A stretch of DNA of 64,000 bases, taken from assembly GCA_036491115.1 (NCBI GenBank), contig DASXCQ010000030.1, positions 40,609 to 104,608 of the forward strand, written 5' to 3'. Positions 40,832 through 49,061 of this stretch are shown piece by piece; position 1 is the first letter of the stretch, and every line of letters starts with the position of its first letter. The translations under genes were made by a program, and so were the position numbers. The notes beneath the pieces were generated by a model that was not told the DNA's origin, did no database searches, and was given only the letters and a program-made list of their open reading frames with translations. The DNA is from DATEPR01 sp036491115 (GTDB lineage Bacteria; Actinomycetota; Actinomycetes; Mycobacteriales; Pseudonocardiaceae).

Positions 40832-41384
40832 TCCCCTCAAGGGATTCGGCGTCACCTTCGGCACCATGTTCAAGAAGGTGGTCACCGAGCAGTACCCGGA
40901 GGACTTCCGGGGCACCGCACCGCGCTACCACGGCCGCCACCAGCTCAACCGGCACCCGGACGGCCTGGAGAAGTGCGTGGGCTGCGAGCTGTGCGCGTGG
41001 GCCTGCCCCGCGGACGCGATCTTCGTCGAGGGCGGCGACAACACCGAGGAAGCCCGGTTCTCGCCCGGTGAGCGGTACGGCGTCGACTACCAGATCAACT
41101 ACCTGCGCTGCATCGGCTGCGGCCTGTGCATCGAGGCGTGCCCGACCCGTTCGCTGACCATGACGAACTTCTACGAGATGGCCGACGACAACCGGCAGGA
41201 CCTGATCTACACCAAGGAACAGCTCATGGCGCCGCTGCTGCCCGGTATGGAGCAGCCGCCGCACCCGATGCGGCTGGGCGAGAACGAGCAGGACTACTAC
41301 GTCAACGGTCCCGCGCTGGCCCGCAAGGCGGGCGTGCCGGAAGGCGCCATCGTCGAGACGAGCAGTGAGGAGGCGAGGCGCTGA
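40818..41384 (+). CDS. nuoI: NADH-quinone oxidoreductase subunit I
   Basis: 188 residues from ATG 40818. Ferredoxin-like with two [4Fe-4S] clusters (N6a, N6b): EKCVGCELCAWACPADAIF and LRCIGCGLCIEACPTRSLT. The amphipathic N-terminus FDPLKGFGVTFGTMFKKVV lies on the membrane. GAGGAGGCGG ending at 40813 is the ribosome site, inside nuoH. C-terminal tail (about 60 residues) is the usual actinobacterial addition with LLPGMEQPPHPMRLGENE. Confidence 0.97.
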   Translation: MGIFDPLKGFGVTFGTMFKKVVTEQYPEDFRGTAPRYHGRHQLNRHPDGLEKCVGCELCAWACPADAIFVEGGDNTEEARFSPGERYGVDYQINYLRCIGCGLCIEACPTRSLTMTNFYEMADDNRQDLIYTKEQLMAPLLPGMEQPPHPMRLGENEQDYYVNGPALARKAGVPEGAIVETSSEEARR

Positions 41385-42256
41385 TGCTGGCCCACGCCGC
41401 ACTGCTGCTCGCCGCCGGCCCGGCACACCCGGCCGGCTACATCTACCCCGCCGAGACGATCGCGTTCTGGGTCCTCGGCCCGCTGGCCCTGCTCGGCGCG
41501 CTGGGCATGCTGTTCTCCCGCAACGCCGTCCACTCGGCACTGTGGCTCGTGCTCACCATGCTGTGCCTGGGCATGATGTACATGGTCGAGCAGGCACCGT
41601 TCCTCGGCTTCGTGCAGATCATCGTCTACACCGGCGCGATCATGATGCTGTTCCTGTTCGTGCTGATGATGGTCGGCAGGGACGCGTCCGACTCGGTGGT
41701 CGAGGTATTGCGTGGGCAGCGGTTCTGGGCCGGTGTGCTCGGCGTCGGCCTGGCCGGCCTGATCGTCGGCATCGTGGCCCGCGCGCTGACCACGGTCACC
41801 ACGGCCAACCTGGCCGGGCCCAACGGTGCGAACGGCGGCAACGTCAGCCAGATCGGCCGGTCGCTGTTCACCACGTTCCTGTTCCCGTTCGAGCTGACGT
41901 CGGCGCTGCTGATCACGGCCGCCGTCGGCGCGATGGTGCTGGCCTACACCGGCCGGGGAGCCAAGGGCGCCAAGCGGACCCAGCGCGACCTGGTGGTGGC
42001 CCGGTTCCGTGGCGAGCACGACCGCCCGTCGCCGCTGCCCGGCCCGGGCGTCTTCGCCACCGGCAACTCGGTGGCCACACCGGCCCTGCTGCCGGACGGT
42101 TCGATCGCGCCGGAGTCGCTGTCCGAGATCATCGAGGCCACCCCGGTCGAGGAGTTCAGCTCCGACCTGGCCGAGGTCGCCGACACCGGCGAGCACGCCG
42201 ACGCGCACGCGCTCGTGGAGGGCGGCAAGCCGGCCGAAGAGGAGGTGCGGTCGTGA
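41384..42256 (+). CDS. nuoJ: NADH-quinone oxidoreductase subunit J
   Basis: 290 residues; the first ~175 form five helices: AETIAFWVLGPLALLGALGM, ALWLVLTMLCLGMMYMVEQA, FVQIIVYTGAIMMLFLFVLM (the key FxExxVYxGAI type block), a helix from residue 115 and one around LLITAAVGAMVLAYTGRG. The C-terminal 115 residues are hydrophilic, rich in Pro, Glu and Asp, and longer than in E. coli. ATG 41384 overlaps the nuoI stop by one base. Confidence 0.95.
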   Translation: MLAHAALLLAAGPAHPAGYIYPAETIAFWVLGPLALLGALGMLFSRNAVHSALWLVLTMLCLGMMYMVEQAPFLGFVQIIVYTGAIMMLFLFVLMMVGRDASDSVVEVLRGQRFWAGVLGVGLAGLIVGIVARALTTVTTANLAGPNGANGGNVSQIGRSLFTTFLFPFELTSALLITAAVGAMVLAYTGRGAKGAKRTQRDLVVARFRGEHDRPSPLPGPGVFATGNSVATPALLPDGSIAPESLSEIIEATPVEEFSSDLAEVADTGEHADAHALVEGGKPAEEEVRS

Positions 42257-42552
42257 GTCCTTCCTTCTACCTCATCCTGGCGGCGCTGCTGTTCGCCATC
42301 GGCGTGATCGGCGTCCTGGTGCGGCGCAACGCGATCGTCGTGTTCATGTGCATCGAGCTGATGCTGAACTCGGTGAACCTGACCCTGGTCACCTTTGCCA
42401 GGGTGAACGGCTCGCTCAACGGTCAGGTGATGGCGTTCTTCGTGATGGTCGTTGCCGCCGCCGAAGTCGTCGTCGGGCTCGCGATCATCATGTCGATCTT
42501 CCGGACCCGCCGGTCCGCGTCGGTCGACGACTCGAACCTGTTGAAGTACTAG
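42253..42552 (+). CDS. nuoK: NADH-quinone oxidoreductase subunit K
   Basis: 99 residues, three helices. Conserved acids for proton transfer are in FMCIELMLNSVNLTLVTF (helix 2) and VVAAAEVVVGLAIIMSIFR (helix 3). GTG 42253 overlaps the nuoJ stop (GTGA). Smallest Nuo subunit, usual size. Confidence 0.97.
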   Translation: MSPSFYLILAALLFAIGVIGVLVRRNAIVVFMCIELMLNSVNLTLVTFARVNGSLNGQVMAFFVMVVAAAEVVVGLAIIMSIFRTRRSASVDDSNLLKY

Positions 42553-42567
42553 AGGAGCACGCGAGAC

Positions 42568-44511
42568 ATGGGGAATGTGATCGCGGCGAGCGGAGTCGCG
42601 TCGACCGCGTGGCTGTTGCTCGCGCTGCCCGCGTTCGGCGCGCTGGTGCTGCTGATCGGCGGCCGCCGCACCGACGGCTGGGGGCACCTGCTCGGTGTCG
42701 CCACCATCGTGCTGGCGTTCGTGTGGGGCCTCATCGAGTTCCTGCACGCCACCGGCCTGCCGGCCGCGCAGCGGGTGCAGAACCTGCACCTGTTCACGTG
42801 GATCCCCGTGAACGCGCTCCAGGTCGACTTCGGACTGCGGCTGGATCCGCTGTCGCTGACGTTCGTGCTGCTGATCACCGGCGTCGGCGGCCTGATCCAC
42901 ATCTACTCGATCGGCTACATGTCGCACGACAGGGACCGGCGGCGGTTCTTCGCCTACCTGAACCTGTTCGTCGCGTCGATGCTGCTGCTGGTGCTGGGCA
43001 ACGGTTACGTGACCCTGTACCTGGGCTGGGAGGGCGTCGGCCTGGCGTCCTACCTGCTCATCGGGTGGTACTCCGACCGGCCGTCGGCCGCGACCGCCGC
43101 CAAGAAGGCGTTCCTGATGAACAGGGTCGGTGACGTCGGCCTCGCGCTGGCGATCTTCATCCTGTTCGCCAAGCTGCACACCACGCAGTACACCCAGGTG
43201 TTCGCCCAGGCGCACACGCTGTCCGGCGGCACGCTCACCGCGGTGGCGCTGCTGTTGCTGCTCGGCGCCTGCGGCAAGTCCGGCCAGTTCCCGCTCCAGT
43301 CGTGGTTGCCCGACGCGATGGAGGGCCCCACCCCGGTGTCCGCCCTGATCCACGCGGCGACCATGGTCACCGCCGGGGTGTACCTGGTGGCCCGGTCCAA
43401 CCCGATCTACGACCTGACGTCGTCCGGCAGGCTGCTGGTGGTCATCATCGGCGCGATCACGCTGCTGCTCGGCGCGATCATCGGCTGTGCCTACGACGAC
43501 ATCAAGAAGGTGCTGGCCTACTCCACGGTGAGCCAGATCGGCTACATGATGCTGGCCGTCGGCCTCGGTCCGTTCGGCTACGCGCTGGGCATCGTGCACC
43601 TGCTCTCGCACGGCTTCTTCAAGGCCGGGCTGTTCCTCGGTGCCGGTTCGGTCATGCACGCGATGGACGACGAGACGGATATGCGGCGCTTCGGCGCGCT
43701 GTTCCGACGAATGCCGGTCACCGCGGTCACGTTCGGCCTGGGGTACCTGGCCCTGATCGGCTTCCCGTTCCTGTCCGGCTACTACTCCAAGGACGCCATC
43801 ATCGACGCGGCGTTCGCCCAGGGTGGTTGGCGGGGTTGGGTGTTCGGCCTGGCGGCGGCGCTCGCGGCCGGGCTCACCGCGTTCTACATGACCCGCCTGG
43901 TGATCATGACGTTCTTCGGTCCGGCCCGCTGGAAGGACCTGAGGACGGCCGACGGCGGCGACTACCACCCGCACGAGGCCCCCGCCGTGATGACCGTGCC
44001 GATGGTCATCCTGGCGATCGGCTCGGTCGGTGCCGGCGCCTACCTGACGCTGGGCCACCGCTTGGCCGACTGGCTGACCCCGTCGCTGGGCGCGCTCCAG
44101 GAGCGCACGTCGGGCGGCTCCCTCTCGTCCGGCGCGGTCACCGCGCTGACCCTGGTCCTTGCCGCGCTCGGTGTGGTCGTCGCGATCCTGGTGATCGGCC
44201 GCCGGCAGGTGCCGGTGCGCCGGCCGGAACCGGTCGCCTGGCCGATCCGCGCCGCCCGCAACGACCTGTACGGCAACACGCTGAACGAGACCCTGCTGGC
44301 CCGGCCGGGCCAGTGGCTGACCGGCGCGCTGGTGTTCTCCGACCGGCGTGGGGTGGACGGCCTGGTGAACGGGATCGCCAAGGCGTTCGGCGGTAGTTCC
44401 GGCCGATTGCGCAGGCTCCAGACCGGGTTCGTGCGGTCCTACGCACTGAGCATGTTGGGAGGCTCGATCCTCTTGATCGCGGCGCTGCTGTTGGTGAGGT
44501 TCTCGGGATGA
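42568..44511 (+). CDS. nuoL: NADH-quinone oxidoreductase subunit L
   Basis: Antiporter-like proton pump, 647 residues, about 14-16 helices. Landmarks: GLIHIYSIGYMSHDRDRRRFFAYLN, YLGWEGVGLASYLLIGWY (conserved Glu), the KSGQFPLQSWLPDAMEGPTP block with the pump Lys, SALIHAATMVTAGVYL and KKVLAYSTVSQIGYM. The C-terminus ends with the long lateral helix region and a final anchoring helix (SMLGGSILLIAALLLVRF). ATG 42568 with GAGGAGCACG upstream. Overlaps nuoM by 4 nt. Confidence 0.97.
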   Translation: MGNVIAASGVASTAWLLLALPAFGALVLLIGGRRTDGWGHLLGVATIVLAFVWGLIEFLHATGLPAAQRVQNLHLFTWIPVNALQVDFGLRLDPLSLTFVLLITGVGGLIHIYSIGYMSHDRDRRRFFAYLNLFVASMLLLVLGNGYVTLYLGWEGVGLASYLLIGWYSDRPSAATAAKKAFLMNRVGDVGLALAIFILFAKLHTTQYTQVFAQAHTLSGGTLTAVALLLLLGACGKSGQFPLQSWLPDAMEGPTPVSALIHAATMVTAGVYLVARSNPIYDLTSSGRLLVVIIGAITLLLGAIIGCAYDDIKKVLAYSTVSQIGYMMLAVGLGPFGYALGIVHLLSHGFFKAGLFLGAGSVMHAMDDETDMRRFGALFRRMPVTAVTFGLGYLALIGFPFLSGYYSKDAIIDAAFAQGGWRGWVFGLAAALAAGLTAFYMTRLVIMTFFGPARWKDLRTADGGDYHPHEAPAVMTVPMVILAIGSVGAGAYLTLGHRLADWLTPSLGALQERTSGGSLSSGAVTALTLVLAALGVVVAILVIGRRQVPVRRPEPVAWPIRAARNDLYGNTLNETLLARPGQWLTGALVFSDRRGVDGLVNGIAKAFGGSSGRLRRLQTGFVRSYALSMLGGSILLIAALLLVRFSG

Positions 44512-46133
44512 CCGTCCTGCACACCGCCGTCGCGACGACGCCGGCGACCACCTCCGGCAACGGGTTCCCCGTGCTGCTGGCCTTGCTGCTCGTGCCGCTG
44601 GTCGGCGCGGTGCTGGTCACCCTGTTCCGCCACGACGACCGGACGGCGAAGCTGGTCGCGCTGGGGGTCTCGATCGTCGAGTTCGCGCTCGCCGTCGTCT
44701 CGATCTTCGGATACCACACCGGTGGCGCCCGGATCCAGTTCTCCGGTTCGGCGGACTGGGTGCGCTCGTTCGGCGTGCACATCTCGTTCGGCATGGACGG
44801 CATCGCACTGGTGATGGTGCTGATGATCAGCTTCCTGGTGCCGGTCGTGCTCGGCGCGTCCTGGAGCGAGCGGCTGCCGGAGGGGCGTTCGGCCGCCGGG
44901 TTCTTCGCGTTGATCCTCACGCTGGAAGCGCTCATGATCGGCGTGTTCAGCGCGACCGACGTGTTCCTGTTCTACGTGCTGTTCGAACTGATGCTGATCC
45001 CGATGTACTTCCTCATCGGCACCTACGGCGGGGTCAACCGGCGCTACGCGGCGGTCAAGTTCTTCCTCTACTCGTTCCTCGGCGGCCTGCTGATGCTGGC
45101 CTCGGCGATCGGCACCTGGTCCTACGTGCAGTCGGTGACCGGCAGCGGGACGTTCGACTGGGCGACGCTGACCTCGGTGGTCAGCCACGCTCCACTGCAC
45201 ACCCAGATCTGGCTGTTCATGGGCTTCTTCTTCGCGTTCGCCATCAAGGCGCCGCTGGTGCCGTTCCACACCTGGCTGCCGGACGCGACCGCGGAGGCGC
45301 CGATCGGCGTCGGCGTGCTGCTGGTGGGCGTGCTGGACAAGGTCGGCATCTACGGGTTCCTGCGCTACAACCTGGAGCTGTACCCGGACGCCAGCCGCAC
45401 GCTCGCACCGCTGCTGCTGGTGCTCGCCGTGGCCGGCATCCTCTACGGCTCGATCGTGGCCGCGGGCCAGAGCGACATGAAGCGGTTCATCGCCTACGTG
45501 TCGTTGGCCCACTTCGGCTTCATGGCACTGGGCGTGTTCGCCTTCACCCAGCAGGGCACGGTCGGCGCGGTGTCCTACATGGTCAACCACAGTCTCGCCA
45601 CCGGGATGCTGCTGCTCGTCGTGGGCATGATCGCGGTCCGCGGCCGGGGTTCGGTGCGGGCCGAGGACTACGGCGGGCTGATGGAGCTCACGCCGGTGCT
45701 GGCCGGCATGTTGTTCCTGGCCGGCCTGAGCACGCTGTCGCTGCCCGGCACCAACTCGTTCGTCAGCGAGTTCCTGGTGCTGCTGGGCAGCTACCAGACC
45801 CAGCCGGCGTATACGATCCTGGCCACGATCGGCATGATCCTGGCGGCGCTGTACGTGCTGTGGCTCTACCAGCGGGTGGCGCACGGCCCGATCCGCGGCA
45901 ACGCCCTGGTGGGTGTCGCGGGTGGACCGGGTGCGGCCACCGATCCGTCGCTGAGCACCAGGCCCGGCGCCAGGAAGATGGTCCGGGACCTGTCCGGTGC
46001 CGAGCGGCTGGTGCTCGCGCCGGTGGTGGTGCTGATCCTGCTGCTCGGCTTCTACCCCAAGCCTCTGCTGGACATCGTGAACCCGTCGGTGACCGCGACC
46101 GTCCAGCAGGTCAGTGTTCAGGAAGGCAACTGA
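44508..46133 (+). CDS. nuoM: NADH-quinone oxidoreductase subunit M
   Basis: 541 residues, about 14 helices, second antiporter-like subunit. FGMDGIALVMVLMISFLVPV, LFYVLFELMLIPMYFLIG (with the key Glu), IKAPLVPFHTWLPDATAEAP (Lys and signature) and MKRFIAYVSLAHFGFMALG are visible. The start ATG 44508 overlaps nuoL. A loop near residues 465-490 (GNALVGVAGGPGAATDP) is longer than in E. coli NuoM. Confidence 0.97.
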   Translation: MTVLHTAVATTPATTSGNGFPVLLALLLVPLVGAVLVTLFRHDDRTAKLVALGVSIVEFALAVVSIFGYHTGGARIQFSGSADWVRSFGVHISFGMDGIALVMVLMISFLVPVVLGASWSERLPEGRSAAGFFALILTLEALMIGVFSATDVFLFYVLFELMLIPMYFLIGTYGGVNRRYAAVKFFLYSFLGGLLMLASAIGTWSYVQSVTGSGTFDWATLTSVVSHAPLHTQIWLFMGFFFAFAIKAPLVPFHTWLPDATAEAPIGVGVLLVGVLDKVGIYGFLRYNLELYPDASRTLAPLLLVLAVAGILYGSIVAAGQSDMKRFIAYVSLAHFGFMALGVFAFTQQGTVGAVSYMVNHSLATGMLLLVVGMIAVRGRGSVRAEDYGGLMELTPVLAGMLFLAGLSTLSLPGTNSFVSEFLVLLGSYQTQPAYTILATIGMILAALYVLWLYQRVAHGPIRGNALVGVAGGPGAATDPSLSTRPGARKMVRDLSGAERLVLAPVVVLILLLGFYPKPLLDIVNPSVTATVQQVSVQEGN

Positions 46134-46134
46134 C

Positions 46135-47706
46135 GTGGCGCTTTCGATCGACCTGACCGCCGTCACCACACCGATCGCCACTCCTTCGGTGGACTACGGC
46201 GCGATCGCCGCACCCCTGGTGGTGCTGGGCGCCGCGTGCATCGGGGTGCTGTTCGAGGCGTTCGTGCCGCGCCGGTCGCGGTGGGCCGCCCAGGTGACGC
46301 TGACGCTGCTGACGCTGCTCGCGGCCGCCCTCGCACTGGTGCTGTACCTGCGGGACGCGCCGAAGGCCGGCATCACCACGCTGTCGGGCACCCTGTCCAT
46401 CGACCGCCCGGCGCTGTTCCTCTGGGGCACGCTGCTGGCGCTCGCGCTGGGTGCGGTGCTCCTGATCGCCGACCGGACCGTGGACAAGGGCGGCTACTTC
46501 GTGGCGAACGCCGCGATCCGGCCGGGCGCGTTGTCCGAACGGGCGGACAAGCTGCTCGGCGGCATGCAGACCGAGGTGTTCCCGCTCACGCTGTTCGCGC
46601 TCGGCGGGATGATGGTGTTCTGCTCGGCCAACGACCTGCTCACCATGTTCGTGGCCCTGGAGGTGCTGTCGCTGCCGCTGTACCTGATGTGCGGCCTGGC
46701 CCGGCGGCGCAGGCTGCTGTCCCAGGAGGCGGCGGTCAAGTACTTCCTGCTCGGCGCGTTCGCGTCCGCGTTCTTCCTGTACGGCGTGGCCCTGCTCTAC
46801 GGGTACGCCAGCTCGGTCAAGCTGTCCGACATCGCGCACGCGGCGGCCGGCACCAACCGGTCGGACACGCTGCTGTTCGGCGGTATGGCGCTGCTCGTGG
46901 TGGGCCTGCTGTTCAAGGCGTCGGTCGCGCCGTTCCACACCTGGACGCCGGACGTGTACGTCGGCTCGCCCACCCCGGTCACCGCGTTCATGGGTGCCTG
47001 CACCAAGGTCGCCGCGTTCGGCGCGATCCTGCGGGTGCTGACGGTCGCGTTCCAGTCCACCAGCTGGGAGTGGCGGGGTGTGCTGTGGGCGGTGGCGATC
47101 ATCTCGATGTTCCTCGGCGCCGTGTTGGGTATCACACAGAGTGATGTCAAACGCATGATCGCCTATTCGTCGATCGCGCACGCCGGATTCATCCTGGTCG
47201 GCGCCATCGCGCTGACCAGCCGTGGGCTGTCCGGAACGCTGTTCTACCTGGTCGCATACGGTTTCACCACCATCGCGACGTTCGGCGTCATCACCCTGGT
47301 CCGCAACTCCGATGGTGAGGCATCACACCTTTCCCAGTGGGCCGGCCTGGCCAAACGATCACCCTTGCTGGCCGGCGTGTTCACGTTCTTGCTGCTCGCT
47401 CTCGCCGGCATCCCGTTGACCAGCGGTTTCGTCAGTAAGTTCGTGGTCTTCTCGGCCGCGATGAACGACGGCGAGGGACCGCTGGTGGTGCTCGCGCTGA
47501 TCGCCAGCACGGTCGCCGCGTCGTACTACCTGCGGGTCGTGGTGCTGATGTACTTCAGCGAGCCCGCCGAGGACGGTCCGACGGTCAGTGTGCCCGGCCC
47601 CTTCACCACAGCGGCGATTACGCTGGGCGTATTGGTGACACTAGTGCTGGGCGTGTGGCCGTCGATCGTCCTGGACTGGGCGGGAAGCGGAGGCTTCGCC
47701 CTCTGA
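46135..47706 (+). CDS. nuoN: NADH-quinone oxidoreductase subunit N
   Basis: 523 residues, third antiporter-like subunit and last nuo gene. GTG 46135 is set by AGGAAGG at 46120-46126. LTLFALGGMMVFCSANDLLT, MFVALEVLSLPLYLMCGLAR, FKASVAPFHTWTPDVYVGSP and DVKRMIAYSSIAHAGFILVG are the family landmarks. A long loop rich in charged residues (about 120-145) is typical of actinobacteria. The next gene, a prenyl synthase, starts 19 nt after its stop and probably belongs to the same transcript. Confidence 0.96.
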   Translation: MALSIDLTAVTTPIATPSVDYGAIAAPLVVLGAACIGVLFEAFVPRRSRWAAQVTLTLLTLLAAALALVLYLRDAPKAGITTLSGTLSIDRPALFLWGTLLALALGAVLLIADRTVDKGGYFVANAAIRPGALSERADKLLGGMQTEVFPLTLFALGGMMVFCSANDLLTMFVALEVLSLPLYLMCGLARRRRLLSQEAAVKYFLLGAFASAFFLYGVALLYGYASSVKLSDIAHAAAGTNRSDTLLFGGMALLVVGLLFKASVAPFHTWTPDVYVGSPTPVTAFMGACTKVAAFGAILRVLTVAFQSTSWEWRGVLWAVAIISMFLGAVLGITQSDVKRMIAYSSIAHAGFILVGAIALTSRGLSGTLFYLVAYGFTTIATFGVITLVRNSDGEASHLSQWAGLAKRSPLLAGVFTFLLLALAGIPLTSGFVSKFVVFSAAMNDGEGPLVVLALIASTVAASYYLRVVVLMYFSEPAEDGPTVSVPGPFTTAAITLGVLVTLVLGVWPSIVLDWAGSGGFAL

Positions 47707-47725
47707 CCGTGCTGCGGGGGCGTCC

Positions 47726-48757
47726 GTGACTGTGCACAGGCCGGTGACGACCGGTGACGAGCAGGTACTGCTGTTCGACCTCGTCGACCCGGGCCTGACG
47801 GCCGGCATCAAGGCCGGCCTGGACCGGGTCGAGGACGTGCTGCACACCGTGGTGGACAGCGAGGTGGAGTTCGTCCGGTCCACCGCGCTGCACCTGGTGG
47901 TGGCCGGCGGCAAGCGGGTCCGTCCACTGTTCACACTGCTGGCCGCCCAGTTCGGCGACCCGAAGCGGCAGGATGTCATCACCGCGGCCGCCGCCGTGGA
48001 GCTGGTGCACATCGCGACGCTCTACCACGACGACGTGATGGACGAGGCCACCATGCGGCGCGGCACGGACAGCGCCAACGCCCGCTGGGACAACACGGTG
48101 GCGATCCTGGCCGGCGACTACCTGTTCGCGCACGCGTCCCGCCTGGTGTCCGATCTGGGCACCGACGCGGCCCGGATCATCGCCGAGACGTTCGCCGAGC
48201 TGGTCACCGGCCAGATGCGGGAGACCATCGGCCCGGCGCCCGGCGAGGACCCGATCCGGCACTACCAGTCGGTGATCCGGCAGAAGACGGGCTCGCTGAT
48301 CTCCACGTCCGGCCGGTTCGGCGGCATGTGCTCGGGTGCCGCCGACGAGCACATCACGGCGCTGCGCCGCTACGGCGAGATCGTCGGTGCCGCGTTCCAG
48401 ATCTCCGACGACATCATCGACATCGCGTCGTCCGGCGACGAGTCGGGCAAGACGCCGGGCACCGACCTGCGGGAGGGTGTGCCGACCCTGCCGATGCTGT
48501 TCGCCATGGCCGACGCCGACGACCGCAACCCGGATGGCAAGCGCTTGCGCGATCTGCTGTCCCGGCCGCTGACCGAGGACGACGAGGTCACCGAGGCCCT
48601 GGCGCTGCTGCGCGAGTCCACCGGCCTGCCCAGAGCCCGCAAGACGCTGGCCGACTACGCCGACCGTGCCAGGGACGTGCTGCGGGCGCTGCCGGAGAGC
48701 CCGGCCAGGGACGCGCTGCGGTCGATGGCGGACTACCTGGTGGACCGCACCGGCTGA
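47726..48757 (+). CDS. Polyprenyl diphosphate synthase (menaquinone side chain)
   Basis: All-trans isoprenyl diphosphate synthase, 343 residues. The first Asp-rich motif is ATLYHDDVMDEATMRRG (DDxxD-type, near residue 97), the second is FQISDDIIDIASS (near 228), and the conserved GGKRVRPLFTLLAA lies near residue 55. The GQMRE motif is present. Residues before the first motif are small, which suggests a long chain (heptaprenyl or longer). Its place after nuoN points to the menaquinone tail, giving MenA its donor. Symbol not assigned because grcC, hepT and ispB homologs cannot be told apart here. Confidence 0.92.
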   Translation: MTVHRPVTTGDEQVLLFDLVDPGLTAGIKAGLDRVEDVLHTVVDSEVEFVRSTALHLVVAGGKRVRPLFTLLAAQFGDPKRQDVITAAAAVELVHIATLYHDDVMDEATMRRGTDSANARWDNTVAILAGDYLFAHASRLVSDLGTDAARIIAETFAELVTGQMRETIGPAPGEDPIRHYQSVIRQKTGSLISTSGRFGGMCSGAADEHITALRRYGEIVGAAFQISDDIIDIASSGDESGKTPGTDLREGVPTLPMLFAMADADDRNPDGKRLRDLLSRPLTEDDEVTEALALLRESTGLPRARKTLADYADRARDVLRALPESPARDALRSMADYLVDRTG

Positions 48758-49061
48758 GTCCGCCGGAGCCCTCCGCGGGAGTCTCGGCTGGTCGCGATAC
48801 CCGCGATCGGATCCACCCGGTTGAGCGGTCCCGTCACCCATCCGGTTGCTAGGCTGACCCGCGAGAGGTAGGTGGCCTTCGGCATGCCAGGATGTGACGT
48901 CCAGCACAGATGATCCCGCTGCGTTGTGCGCGCAAGGACGATTCACTCCAGTCGCTATCCGCCGAACGGGCTACCTCCCCCGGGGCAGACCGGACGAGGG
49001 CAGGAAGCTGTCCTGGGTCGTGAGTCGGCGCCGGGCACGGTGCACGCAGGAAGGACGTCCC
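48758..49061 (+). other. 304-bp gap without a clear gene
   Basis: Only a possible -10 (TAGGCT, 48850-48855) is seen. The frame of the next gene is open from 48894, but those extra residues are basic and low in bias; I left them out. No hairpin terminator after the prenyl synthase is evident. Confidence 0.5.

Noticed and set aside
48894..49061. N-terminal extension of the acidic membrane protein
   Set aside because: It would put 56 basic residues before the membrane helix; the ribosome site at 49047-49054 supports the later start.
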